The position numbers and the translations under genes were made by a program. DNA of 64,000 bases from Phallusia mammillata (lineage: Eukaryota; Chordata; Ascidiacea; Phlebobranchia; Ascidiidae), in assembly GCA_003260075.1 (NCBI GenBank), contig QLIY01000009.1:177747-241746 (forward strand), written 5' to 3'. The notes under the pieces are model-generated. The model saw only the letters and a program-made list of their open reading frames with translations, had not been told where the DNA came from and did not search any database. This document shows positions 33,229 to 46,800 of this stretch, piece after piece (position 1 is the stretch's first letter; every line of letters starts with the position of its first letter).

Positions 33229-36200
33229 AGCTTGCTTCACAGTGGTGTCTTCAACCCCCGGATCGGAGATGAATGTACCATCGTCGGCAACAGCAGCCTG
33301 CTTAGCTGCATTCAGCTTGATGTGCATCATCTGGGTTCCTCTGTTAAACTGCTCGCCAATAGTGTCAGTGAGATCGGCGGCAGCACGTTTGGCTCGACTT
33401 CTGTAACCACCAGAGCGCAGCATCGAATGATACGTGTGAACGATAGAACGTCGTTTACGAGTGTCAGTAGCCTTTACTGTGTAGATTGTATGCATGTACC
33501 ATTCCCTGCCAACAGTGACCTGCAAAAATGGCAAAGGGTGTGTTGTCAAACAGATCATATTTAAAGCAAAAGTCCAAGCATCCTTGACCCCGACGTTGAC
33601 CCGCGGTCACCCAGACGAAGCGCCAAATTGCCGACTCGACTTACATCAATTCAGGGCGCAGGGGGCTTAAATCGCCATTCATTAGACACAATTACGGCCC
33701 CAGATGGGGAACGCGTTTATTTAGCTCGGACTTACGGTAAAAAGAGGAGCAGAATCCATCCGGAAACCATCGGTGCCCGGTTGCCGGACTATTGGCAACG
33801 ATTCCGCGTCGTCCAAGGCCAAACGGGCGTTAAACTCCACGTTGTTAGCAGAGGTGTCTTGGGTGTCTGGCTGTTCCTTGTCCTGTGGATCAAGTACAGT
33901 TTGTTATCGTTGGTTTATGCAAGTGAGGAACGAGCACCAATACGTCTTTTTGTGCCATTTTGGCAAACATACCATGTTTCTGTAAGATCAGGGAACAACA
34001 TTTCAAACTGGCGCGATCGTTTGGTGTTTTACGAGACTTATGCGTTTGCCAAAAATATGACAAGAAAGTATTTTTAGTGCATTTCTTACACCCAGTAAGT
34101 TATTGGCAAGGATCCATGTTAGCCAGCTTAGTACGATTGTGGGCGAGGCTCTCAATTGATTGTCACATTACAATATCGCAAGAATTTAGGCTTACCAAGA
34201 CTTTGTATCTTCTCCTCAGATTCGGACTGTCGGCCAGGCAACCAAATTCGCCATTTTCTGGGTTGTACTTCGGCACGTATCCATCACGCCCACTGCAGAC
34301 GAACACCTTTTCAATACTAGCATCAAAGGAACTGCCAAGTTGCTGCAGCGGGTCCACCATAACTCTTCCGAAGATTTCAGCACCTAAAACACAACCATTA
34401 TTCTTATATCTGTCTGTGAAATACGTTCCTGAATCCAATTGCATTTATTGTTCTTAGAACATTTTTTTGTAAAGGTACTATAATTTATATTTTAGTTTGA
34501 TTTTTGTTGATGCAAAATATGGCACAAAACTAAGATATTTACCTTGTGAAAAGGCAATGTCACTCTCTTCTGCAAATCCCATTGAACCATCGCTGAGATA
34601 AAGAGATTTTTTGCTCAGCAAGTAGAAATTGGTGTTAAGGCTGAACTCTGCTGCCACAGGATCGCTTACCTACATCCAACCAACAATGTAAACCAATCCC
34701 AAACTTAACTTTGCACAAAATGTTATTCAGCAAACCTGTTGAAATCGAATGTCCATATCAAATGTCACTGGCTCCCTCGGCTCGCAGACGATAGGGATTG
34801 TGTAACTTTGTCCCGCTGGTGTTGTGCATGGAATAAGCTTGATCGTATAGCTGCCTGAATAATCCCGAATCTACCACAAACAAAAAGAAGTAAACAAACC
34901 GCCCTGCATTTTTAATGTAACTTTGTAAAAAAACACTCACAGCGTAATCTGACACAAACGACCACTTCTGTTCCGGGTTGTTATAAGTTGTCTCACTTCG
35001 GACTAGATTTAAGGACAGTTGGAGTTCGGGATGGGCTGCACTCATCACCATAGCGACGTTTTCGGTTCCTGCGTGATCAGCAACAAACTGACCACGGAAT
35101 CGAGCCTCTGTGCGGAAGTTGACCACTAGGCGTCCATCGTCGCGAATCCGCATGCTTGTTGGATACAAGTAGCCTGCGAAAAGTTGAGCTTGTGTTAGAT
35201 GCATTCTAAACTATGATATTGTCCTACAATAAAACCGAATATACACAGAAAACGTAGCACATAGTAAATATTCTTACACACCTTGTAGCTCGGATCCAAG
35301 AGGTGTTCCAATACCCTTTTCCCACAAGATAGCGGTGTCGTAGACAAAGGTAAGACGAAGCTCAGTTTGCTGGTCGAAATGCTGCCATCCGGTGGCCACA
35401 GGTGAATGGAAGATGTAGGAAACGAAAAGTGGAACTCGCAGGGAAACGTAAGATTGCACGAGGTCCAAAACCTAAAACACAAAGAGTGTTAATTACCGAT
35501 AACGTGTACATACATTAAAGGGTGGAAATTTTTATTGGGTACATTTGAGCACACAAAGATTGTGCATTCTGAGCTGTAAAAATGCGACTGCTTTTGGAAG
35601 ATGTAGCTCTGTCAACATACTGTTAACTTCACCCATCAAATTAACTGAAGGTCTTGTTGATTCTTCGCGCACGGTTACAGCCGTTTAGGGCAAATTTCAG
35701 CGGCAATAAAAGATGCAGAAAGACCGATCAGTCAGCTGCAGTTCAAGGTTGACACACATTGTGCATACAACGACGTTAATTGGTGAGATTTGGCGGTACT
35801 TGGGCCGCGCGGAATGCGACGACACCCTGGGTGCGTAACCATTAGACGAGCTCAAACAAACCATTACCGCACATTCAACGTCAACTGTGGTTTGTCTAAC
35901 GAGACGTTGCAAATGGCATTGATTTGGCATGTTTAAGTGCTGAAGCGGTTTTCGTCTGCTCAGGACCGCAAATTTTTTCCTAGGTTTCCGAGCTTGCGGG
36001 TCGAGCTCTAGTGCATAGTCGAGACATAATTTTATACACAGTATGTATTTAAAATTGAGGAATTTGACAGGTTAGATTATAATGGTATTAAGATCGAAAA
36101 CTGCACCTGCGTAATGCATCGCTATTTTGCGGCAAACTATTTTAATTGCGCCAAGTTGATATTTTGCTGTGGTTCGTTCTACCTTTAACTTTGGTTTCCG

Positions 36201-39200
36201 CACAGGATAATCGTAATCCCGCCCGTGGTTTCAGGCGACATCTATTTGCCTTACCCCGAAGTGTCAACACAATTTTAGTCCTCTACGAGCATTTTCGCCA
36301 TTTGAAAGCGCATAAACTTCAGGTAATGTCCACATACCTGTCCATCTGTGCCAATGCTTCCTCCGCACTCACTCAATAGCTCAGACATGTCGTAGTAGGT
36401 TGTAAACTCCCAAAGACAAGCCTCCAAGTTCAGGTTCCTGCAAAACATGAAATTATCAAACAGTCTGCACAACTGGCCACAGCAAAAAAGAACATACCTG
36501 TAGAATCTTAATGTGTTGTTGCCTCGGAGTTCGGCGCTGTAGAAATACGGGAATGCCGTGCTCACAATGTTCGGATTTTTGGTAGCTTCAGTCAGGAAAC
36601 CGTATTGCGTCACAATCTCGTCAAAGTTGATGAGATTAGAGCATCTATAAGAAAAGCGAAACATTACTGACGGTACAACTTCATACACACGTATTAATTC
36701 ATAACGGAGCCCAGGCTGCTTGAGTTAGGTAAACTAATGTAATTATTGCTTACAACTACAGCTGAAATGTCTTGTACTGCACACATATTTTTCTATACGC
36801 CGTTAAATTAAGTCTGAATTTTTATTACCTGTGGTTTCCTACACGAGTTCCGTCCTTGCTCAAGGTGATCTCAAAGTTGCTGAGCTGACGTGTACTAATT
36901 GCGGGCAACATTCCGTCCACATGGGGCATCGATATCGTGACCTTTACCAGGTTTGGATGGGAGTCTGCAGGGCCAGTGTAGCGAATTTTGGCTGAGAATG
37001 GTTCAGCGCCCACCGATCCGGCAACACGTGGTAAACAAATTCCTTCGTCACTGCTCACTGAAAAAGGTAAAATGATAATTGCAGAGGTTCTCTACAGGAG
37101 CAAATTGGATGTACTTTGAGGCTAAATATACGAAAGCATTTTTAAGCAATCTCTAGTAGTTCGTATGTAAAAAAATCATAGGGGTAAAATTTATCCAAAT
37201 GCTAATAAGAGTTGGCTAAAATAAATAGAATTAATCGCCTTAGTAACATAGTTTGCACACTTTTTCACTCTGGATTCAAATATTCAACTTTGTTTAATTT
37301 TTTTGAGTCATTTTTGCTGTTAAAATCCCACCTGTGATTGGTTCGGAAATAGACTCAAGACCAACATCACCATCTTCGGTAACAGCTCGTGCTGCACAAG
37401 CAATTCTGCTCCCTGCCTGGAAGTAGATGCTGTCCAGTGTGATTTGGTTTGTGTCGGTGAAGAATGTATTTTGTGCAACCTCGCGAAGAGGGTTTGTTAC
37501 GCCATCAGCACCACTTGGTGCCGCTATAAGCCATCTGTAAAATTCATGGATAATTTGTACACATGACATTAGGTTTTAACGTCAATGTGGATTTAAAAAG
37601 TACCTGAATCGCGTGGCAGAATCGTCAAGGCCTTCGCTTTCACAAAGTGATGAAACCTCTTCAAATTCACTGTGTTTCGAGTTGCAAGGCTGTAACAAAT
37701 CAGCCCCGTCACATATATTGCTTAACAGCCCCGTCACATACATTGCTAACAACTATTGTAAACTATTACTTACCGATACACAGATAACTGGGTAACCAGA
37801 GGGTGGGTTCGCCGGGGCATTCGCCATGTCATCATAATGGCGTAACGAGATGACGTTTGGCTTGGATGGGAAAGTGACGTCAGCCAGAATGCGCTGCTGA
37901 TTGATGTAGATGATGGCACGTTGCTCCTATAAGGTTTGAATTAACAAGATTATTCGACTTGACTTGACCTAGATTCTGCCGATGATTCTGTGATGTGACA
38001 AACACTCGGCTCTGGAATTACTGTCTGAAAATTTCGTGCTGGTTAAACCAGACAGTAACCTACACTTTGACGGCGCGACTTACATCTAAGGCAATCTGGC
38101 GAAAAATGACCTGTCTATGTAATCCCGTGTTTATGTATTCATCGACCACAAAACGCGAATGTGGGTTGATGGATCGGCTAAGCAACCCTAATCCCTAATT
38201 TCCCCACATAGCCAACGGGCCAAATAAAAACTTGGTAAATTTCAAAACTTAGTGCAAACACCCTCAGTAACAAAACACCACGACCAGGTTGCACGCAGGG
38301 TCGACAATTTCTCCGAATATAGCTCCATACCAGATTTCGCACCTTCTGCGGATGATGCATGGATTTACCTTGTCAAAACATTGACTGGTGGCAAAGTAAC
38401 GAATAAAGAAAGATGGCAAAACTTAGCGAGTTCCCACGCAATCGTAATTGAACAGCAAACAGAGGCACCGAGAAGTGTTACCATTTGCGTTTGTTGAGAT
38501 TTAAGATTAGCATAACTTCATTGCACACTATACTCTAACCGCCGCTACAAAGTAATTTATAAGTCATACGATACAACGATTTTTGGTTTGTTTAAAGATA
38601 TAACTGTGTTTTGTTATAGTCTAAGACAGTCGGTTGCGTTTTTTCTCATACTATGTTTGGTCTGTTTATGATCTTACCCCGATTTCGGCGACCATATTAA
38701 CATCGGGCTCCAATCGAACGGTAAAAGATTCACGAATTTCCTTTTCATCGTCGTAAAGAACTTCAATTTCCACTATTTTTTCTGAGACTCCCTCGTCGAA
38801 ATTTAGAACTGAAAGTAAAAGTTAAATTAAACAAGCGCTAGGCCAATTTTAGATATGTCGCACTAAAACTTTAACAAAAGTATACAAAAGCTGATAGTTT
38901 TGACAAATCTGAATCTTATTTTAAAAATTAGGTCGTGTCCGATTTCTAATTTTTACAAGAAAGGTGATTTTTAACTAACGGAAATAAACCTCTAAACTAG
39001 TGTAATTTTGCATTAGGCATTATGCTTGCTATCTTGAACTTATGTTACCGTATTTACTCACCTTTGCTAACAGGATTGTAGTCGCGGCCTGAAAGGGCGT
39101 TCCCGTCTTTGGTGTAAACTCTCACTTCAGATGCTTGACTGAGATCACCACGACGAACCACAGGGATTTGGACGATGGAAATATCGTCCTCAGTCTCAGG

Positions 39201-40772
39201 CTCAGTGATTTCAAAATTGGTGCGAGCAAATTCAATAATAGGTTCTGAAAAGTAAACGACGTTTTTTGTTTGGTTCATAATACACTTGAACATATTTCGC
39301 TAGATAATAACACACTGTTTTAAGCGTAACCATTGGTTCGATTCCTACATAGGCAATTGGCATTTTAAGCTGACAGGGGAAGAACATATCGATTTCAAGC
39401 TGCATAATCTGACACACCGCTTTGCAGGGGGGGGGGTGATAATAGCACACTGTTTTAAGCGTAACCGTTGGTTCGATTCCTACATAGGCAATTGGCATTT
39501 TAAGCTGACAGGTGAAGAACATATCGATTTCAAGCTGCATAATCTGACACACCGCTTTGCAAATATGTGTTTGATGTGAGTTTTGCTGTTTCAAGGATAA
39601 ACCAAACCACAAATCATAACAGATCAACATATAAAGGCCTCCAAGCCGCTTAAAATTGTGGTTTGGGTGATTGCCAGTAACTGCATTACTGCCAAGAGAT
39701 CTACTGTAGTGTAAGCAAAGCAGCATATACCATGTACTGCTAAATTGTAACAAACTACTAACAAACAAAGGGACCGAATTTTAGATTGTAAATCATTATT
39801 TCCTTTACCACTTGGCTGCTGCAGTGGCAATCGCTTGGCACGCAAACAGCTGTCAATCTTATTCACCAGTCATAGGTGCTGGCACCAAGGTATTTTGGTC
39901 TGGTTTTTGCGGGTATTTAAAACAGGGTGAGACTGATCTGCCTCGGCTACCAGCGTTCCTGCGGCCAAGGGCTTGTCAGAAGTTGGATTATGGCGCAGCA
40001 TATTTGCCATTGAACACCTGATTATGATTCATGCGTCGGGGTAGCCAGTTTAGCCCGCTTCGGCAAAATGTTTTAAGGTGGTAAGTTAATCTCTTAAGTC
40101 GACTTACCAGTTTACAGCGCAAATTGCCCCATCGATTAGTATTGCTACTGACTATTCAACCTACACCGCCCAGCTTATAATCCACTAACAAACAGAGAAC
40201 TGATAGTTTGGAATCTTAATTAATGTGCACAAGTATCATAGACACACTTACTGTCGGCGTCGTCGTTGATTGTAATTAGGATTTCTGTCTGTTCTCCGAG
40301 TCTTGCATCTCCCGCGCTTTCGCTAGATGGCGTGCCAAGTACCAGTCTAAACTTTTCTGGATCTTCGTGAAGTTTGTCGTCCTCGATTACAACTGTGCAA
40401 CGAGCTTCAGACTGACCTGTTGAAAAAGAAACGATGGAAATTTGCTATGTTTGGAATTTTATTGATGTTAAAATTGACAGACATTTTTTTAGGATTTACG
40501 GGGCAAAGGCTCCTGTTAGAGGATCAGCTGTGGTATGAAGAAATTCAACATTCTTTGACAAGCCTGTACAAAGCACGGAGCTTCAGGTTATATTGCAACA
40601 TTTTCGTTGACGCGACGTTAGCAGCCGTCCTTCCGAATTCCGAACAGGGGTTGCATATTTCGACGAAACACGACCCACAAGCGTGGGAAAGCAGGGTGAG
40701 AAATAGACGGTATTATAAAGTCAAGACAGGCATCGCATGTTGTGCAAACCGGCCAATTAGCGGCGGGCGGAT

Positions 40773-40835
<63 letters not shown>

Positions 40836-43800
40836 TACGCAGATAATTCCACAAACAAGGGCTGTTTTCCTTGCTAATTGTCGTCAATAAAACCTGCGGC
40901 AGATTCCGCACCAAGCCCTCGAACTTGACACTTTAACTGACTTTGATCAGCGAGCTCCCTAAGCTGTTTGTGGGGGAAACAAGTTCGAGGTGTAGTTTAC
41001 GCTGGGAGCCGGCGTCTGGCGCATGCACTGGACATAAATGGAACAGTGATAAAAGATTGCGGCTTTGGTGGGAGCCAGAGGGAGTTGGTAATTTACAGGC
41101 CAAACTTGACAAGGCTATCTATTGCGAACACCGCGCCCAGAAACTTTTTGACCATGCGGCTCTTTTGTTTTAGGGACAACTAAAGGCGAATGGTCGTTTG
41201 TTTACCCCTGGACGAGTTGATTGACTTTAGAGTTTTGTGATAACAAACGCATCCTGCTATGGGTCAAACCGTAGGTGATGGCTGTTACAATATTAATCTG
41301 GTAAGTATTTTTTCAAAAGGCAGGGCTTCTGAGCGCTGTAATAGTGCATGTACGTATTTCAACCTAATCTGCGACAATTTTAGTTTCAAAACTCCCATTG
41401 GGTGCCAAAACTTTTAAAGCAGTTTTATCAAAATTAAATTGCAAAAAAATGAAGTGTTTCACAGTTGAATTGTCCTTAACTTGGATAAAATATTCTAAAA
41501 GGTGTCGACTGAAGATTAGACAATATCAATGCCTCGAGTCACTGTATCAAACCATTATCCGTTTAGTTCTGCTCTTCATGACTAAATGGGGGGGGGGCAC
41601 AATATCAATGCCTCGAGCCACTGTATCAAACCATTATCCGTTTAGTTCTGCTCTTCATGACTAAATTCAACCGATCTCATCAGACTATCATCGATTTTCG
41701 CATCGCAGATAAAAGTTCACATGGATTCATACCAATGTTGATGTATGGCTGATGTCAGAAGGTTTAATTTGGCGCATTAATTCCAGGCGTAGCCTATATG
41801 GCAGCTATCGAGGCGCATAGGAAGCGCTTGAATTGATTCCGGTGAAGGATCATGGGTAGATCAGAGGGGCCTATCGCAGATGATGATTACCGCCTTTGTT
41901 CGCTTGATGGCTGTTACCCGAAAATAGCGCCTTAAGTGCGAAGTTCCCGCAGCGTATCGACAGGTTGAAATTTAATACCGGGCATTTGTCAAACGCAAAA
42001 TTGCTATTTCAAAAGCTATTGTTGGTTTGGGTAAGTAACCGTATGTTCGCTTATAACAACCAGTTTGAATAACAAGCGTGGGATTTAGAAGAAAGACTTT
42101 GAAAGCAGTTTTGTTTCAGTTCTTTTCAAACAAGAAACTTTAGCAAAATCATTTTTCATTGGACGGTAATCTTTACCAACATCGATAATTCCCGCGACCA
42201 CAAAGCTAATCTCACACGAATATGTGTTTCAGGGCGCAGAATATTTCTCCGTAGTAAATGTTACCATTAGTAGTCTTTGCGAAAAGCAAACTGTCTTTTT
42301 TAAGCTCATCGCATTTCTCAACGTTAATTATCTCGAATTCCCTAAATCCCAACACCAACATGCAGAATTTGCCCACAACAACACAGGTCCTTGCATGGCG
42401 CCCACTCACGTACATTCAATTGTCAACTTGACACTATTCAATGTCTTACGCTAATCACGATTAGCCGCGATTTTGACCCTAACAGTTTCAAGCAAGTGTT
42501 TTAAGGTAAATTCTAGCATTTCGCTTAGGTGCAGATTTTTTCTAATATTGTGCCTTTGGCTTTGAAAATATATTTGTTACCGAAATTTGCCTTAAAATCT
42601 CTCTGCATAAAATATTTGCCTTCGATAGTACAGTTATAACTCCAATCACATGCCATTATACGCGTTTATTGCAATATACACTATATATTGGCTGATTTTC
42701 CTATTTTAGGAACTGTGAATATTTTTGAAATTTAAGATAGTAGCAATGCTTTAAACCAGTAACATTTTTGTTGCACCTAAAACTTTGGTAAATTCTAAAA
42801 CATAAATTTGTTGATCATGAAACAATGCTCGTCAAAAAGTACTACGTCTCACAAATAAAAGATTATTATGCCAATCTTGATAACTTCAGTTGCAGTAAAC
42901 AGGAAAATTAGTTCACATTCTTTTTTTACTTACCAGGTTCAAAATGTACAAGAGAACCATCTGTGTTGGGTCGTTCGGCGTAATCCATCATGACCTCTGC
43001 TGACGCCTGGCGGGTGAAACAACGTACACTCGCTGACTGCGAAAGGTCGCCACTGCGCGAGATCAACGCTGCGAGGGAACCATCAGCTTCGTTGACTTCA
43101 ACCTCGGGCAACGTAAACTGCATGAGCGGAACTTTAAAAAAGAAATATAATTCATGTAAAAACTTGCACAAAATGAAGGTGCTCATACCATATATGAGGC
43201 AAGAAGATTTTTACCCAATTTTGATTGCCAAAACTTAAAACACAAATATTTTATAGCTGACATTAGTGCTACCAGTGTAAAACCATTTTAAACGCGTAAC
43301 CTTTAAACTGTGTTTCACCCGTTATCAGTTCGTCATATTCTTTTCCGTTTGGATGTAACACAAGACGATGTACTTCAATGTGTTACGTTACTTACGATCA
43401 GAAATGGAATCGTTGATGACAACTGTAGCGATACTTGGCGCTCCGAGGACAGCACCCATTGGCATGCTAAGAGCGAGATCGAATGTTTCTGGTCCCTCCA
43501 GTACAGGACTTCCCAAATCATCAAGGATGGCAACCTTCACTTTCTGCAGGGTGATGCCAGGAGCAAACTCCAACGTACGACTGATGCCCACGTAATCTTC
43601 GTTAACTAAAACCCCAAAAAAACTTTATTGAGTTTCTTTATCGGTTTTATAGAAGAAAGCTGAATAATATTGTTGATGGGGTGACTGGACTATACCCTGG
43701 ATTTGCATAACTTTGCTGGATTTAAAAATATTAGTTTTGGTGTAATTGCCCATTATCAAACATAACTTTACCTGCATCTCTTAAATAAAAACAACTCAAA

Positions 43801-46800
43801 AATTAATCGTAACATCTTTGGTGAGCAAACCGCACAAAGCACTTAACATAGTTTGTTTTTTGTTCATTTCAAGCATTTTCAAGGCCTCAAGCATTTCAAG
43901 GTATTTATTAGCATGAGTAAGCGTTTTGTATCCTACCTTTCGGGGTGGGGGGGGGGCAAGGCCCCATAGGTATTTATTAGCATGAGTAAGCGTTTTGTAT
44001 CCTACCTTTCGGGGTTGGGTTTCAGGTTAAGCCACGGAATAACACGCTAAATTACCACACGCATTAGCAGCGGGGCCCATATGCCTACGAAGTATCACAG
44101 ACGATTAAACGCAATTGAAATGGTCTGTGAAGGAAAAGTTTAGAGAGTTCGCTTAACGAGCGGAGGCGCTCATTCTTCGGGTCATTGGATCAACTAGTTA
44201 AGGAAAGCCGCCAAGTACCAAAGAATCTCAAGCAGATGTGAAGAAAGGCCACCCGTCAACGCAGTGGTATGATGCATAGAACGAAGATGTCAGTTGTGTG
44301 TTTGGCGCTTGTACGGAATTTGCAAGAAAAACAGGCTGAATACCGGCCACGCATTCTTATTTATGTTGAGTTTGCTTAAGGGCTAATCTTTTACGGCTCT
44401 TCAAGACAAACTTGCAGAGTAGTATGGTCTGAGTAGACGTGTAGATATGTACCGGAGATATAGGGACTTTGGTCCTACCGCATTTTGATGTGTTATGATC
44501 TTTAGAACACGAAAACCTTTTGATACTTGACAATTGACGGCATGTTTTTCGTAAGCTTGAATATATAAAGTCATTACACAATGTCATAAGTAATAGAAAA
44601 CCTCAAGCAGGTGCTTAAAACCCGGTGGTTCGGTCATTGAAGGGTCAACACTCTGTTCTGCAAATCAAGGGCAAGTTGATCCGAAAGAATGCGAAGATCA
44701 CATTAAATCATATTGCCACCTTTGTGTGACAAAACTCCCTACGCGTCGTCTTGTATGTTTATACTTAAACCGACTTGTCGTGGATCTCTGGTAGGGATCG
44801 GCGGCTTTTCACTTGGGCAAATATATCTTGAAATCTACATTTGTCACAATGGGAATAGCGGAAGAAGTTGAACTGTCAAGGGTATGGCGATGAAGGTCAA
44901 GTTTGGGGCAAGTATGCTTTACAACAGATAAAAATAAAGAGAAAACCGATTTTCACCATGCTTATGCCTGTTGGTTGTATATGGTCGTGGTCAAAGTATT
45001 GGGGTGCCTAAAATGCCTATGCGACTCTTGTGACATTATGCTTACACATGAGACAACGTCCACTTCGTTCCATGGGAGTTTTAAGAGTTGGTTCTCGAAA
45101 CAAATGACAGGCTTGAAAGATCGATGTTCTCGTGTGATACAACTTCCGACTTTAAAGGTTCAAGTGGCTAAAATTAACTGAAGTTTCTCACAAATGCCTC
45201 AGCATTGCAAGCAAAGTGTCATTTAGTGGCCTACCGGTATGCAAACAAGTAACGTTGATTGTGTATTCAAAAGGACAGTTCGCCACTTATCGTGTCAGTT
45301 TCTACACAAACTTGTTATTATACAGGCGACAAGCATTAGACCAAACTAGAGTTAAAAACAATGACGGAAATATAAGTGGAAATATAAAGCAGTTTATCGG
45401 GTTCATGAAATAAGTTTCATGCGGACACCTGTTAGGGGTTAAAGCAAACGGACTAATTAGTCTCGAATTTGGCGCGGGCCAAAGGTTCAATGAGTGATGG
45501 TCGGTAAAAGGCATCGATCCGTCATAATTTCCAATCAAAATAAACAGATGTCGATTGAAGTGCCGACTGATGTCAAGCCTCCGTCGGCGATTGGGACCCA
45601 CGCGAGTTATAGGCCGTGAGAAGTCCCGCAAGTTACGGCAATCCGTCAAGATTAACAGTTCGCGATAATTCGTCGGGGTTCCGACGGTTGAATGAAGAAT
45701 GGTAACTTGGCGCGACCGTTCTACTTCTTGAAGTGTGCCGCTCGGACGCAGCCGTGTCCATGGCTTATCACAAACAAGAGGCATTCGGCGAAATCGCCTT
45801 TGCCGAAATTAAGCACATATCTTTTTCCGAAGCGCGATGAATTCTTTGTGACAAATGGTCCAAGATGTTATGACGGGGGGGGGGACATTCGGCGAAATCG
45901 CCTTTGCGGAAATTAAGCGCATTTCTTTCCCGAAGCGCGATGAATTCTTTGTGACAAATGGTCCAAGATGTTATGACTTTTACAGCGTGGTTGTAGTCTA
46001 CGTTGGTGTTCCCACTCAAGCAAAGGGCTAAAACTTGATTTTGACCTTACATTTGTTTGCGGAACCGTCAAGACGATAACTTTCAAGATGAACTACGTTG
46101 CTGCTTATTTACTCACGGCTTTATGCCCATATTTCGGACAGCCTGATATTTATTACATTATAAGGAAGCCCTGAGAGTTCAACCAACGCACGGGTGGGCC
46201 AAAAATCCGCAAGGGTTGATGGTGCTTAACTTGAACTCTGAATATTCTTCCCATGGCCTCTGGTCGTCAAAGGTTCCCGCTCAGAATCCGAGCAACGCCC
46301 TTCAGTTAGGACGCACGCAAGTATACCGTGTTCCCCACAAATGCACCACGAGATCATAAGCAAATCGCAAATGCGGTGGGTGTTTTGACACACAAAAACT
46401 ATTACTGGATCCCCGTTAGCTCGAGGTGGGACTTTAGGCCGGCTAGGGGCAAACGGTAGCACGTATCTGCGGTAGAACTCTGGGTGGGACAAAGCGGCGA
46501 TTGACACATGCCTCTATGTTTTTGAAACATTGATATACCGCCAAATATTTGGCCGTGTGCCCCACCACAGATGCCCGTGCAAGCAACTCTGGTTTCTAGA
46601 TCCCATATCGTTCGACCGAGACCACCACACGATGATTGAAGGTGCTTTACTGTTTTGACCGTTGGAATCGCACGCAAACCCCAAGGCTAAGCCCGAAACC
46701 TGGGACGCACCCTTATACAAATTTTGATGTCATGGAAACCCAAAACAGCGTTGACAGGTGTTTAGTAGTTGCTGCGTTGTATAGTACCGAAAATAAGTTT

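Noticed and set aside
39120-39160. R-G-D in a FREM2 Calx-beta domain as an integrin site
   Set aside because: R-x-G-D-L-S is a common structural motif of Calx-beta domains in this family (also R-S-G-D-L-S at about 43050), so an adhesive role is not supported.
39330-39350. tRNA B-box-like GGTTCGATTCC (also in the duplicate copy)
   Set aside because: No A box, no acceptor stem pairing and no cloverleaf can be drawn around it.
40420-40914. Open frames with poly-Gly (+) or poly-Pro (-)
   Set aside because: Produced by the 62-G run in a FREM2 intron; surrounding residues show no family resemblance.
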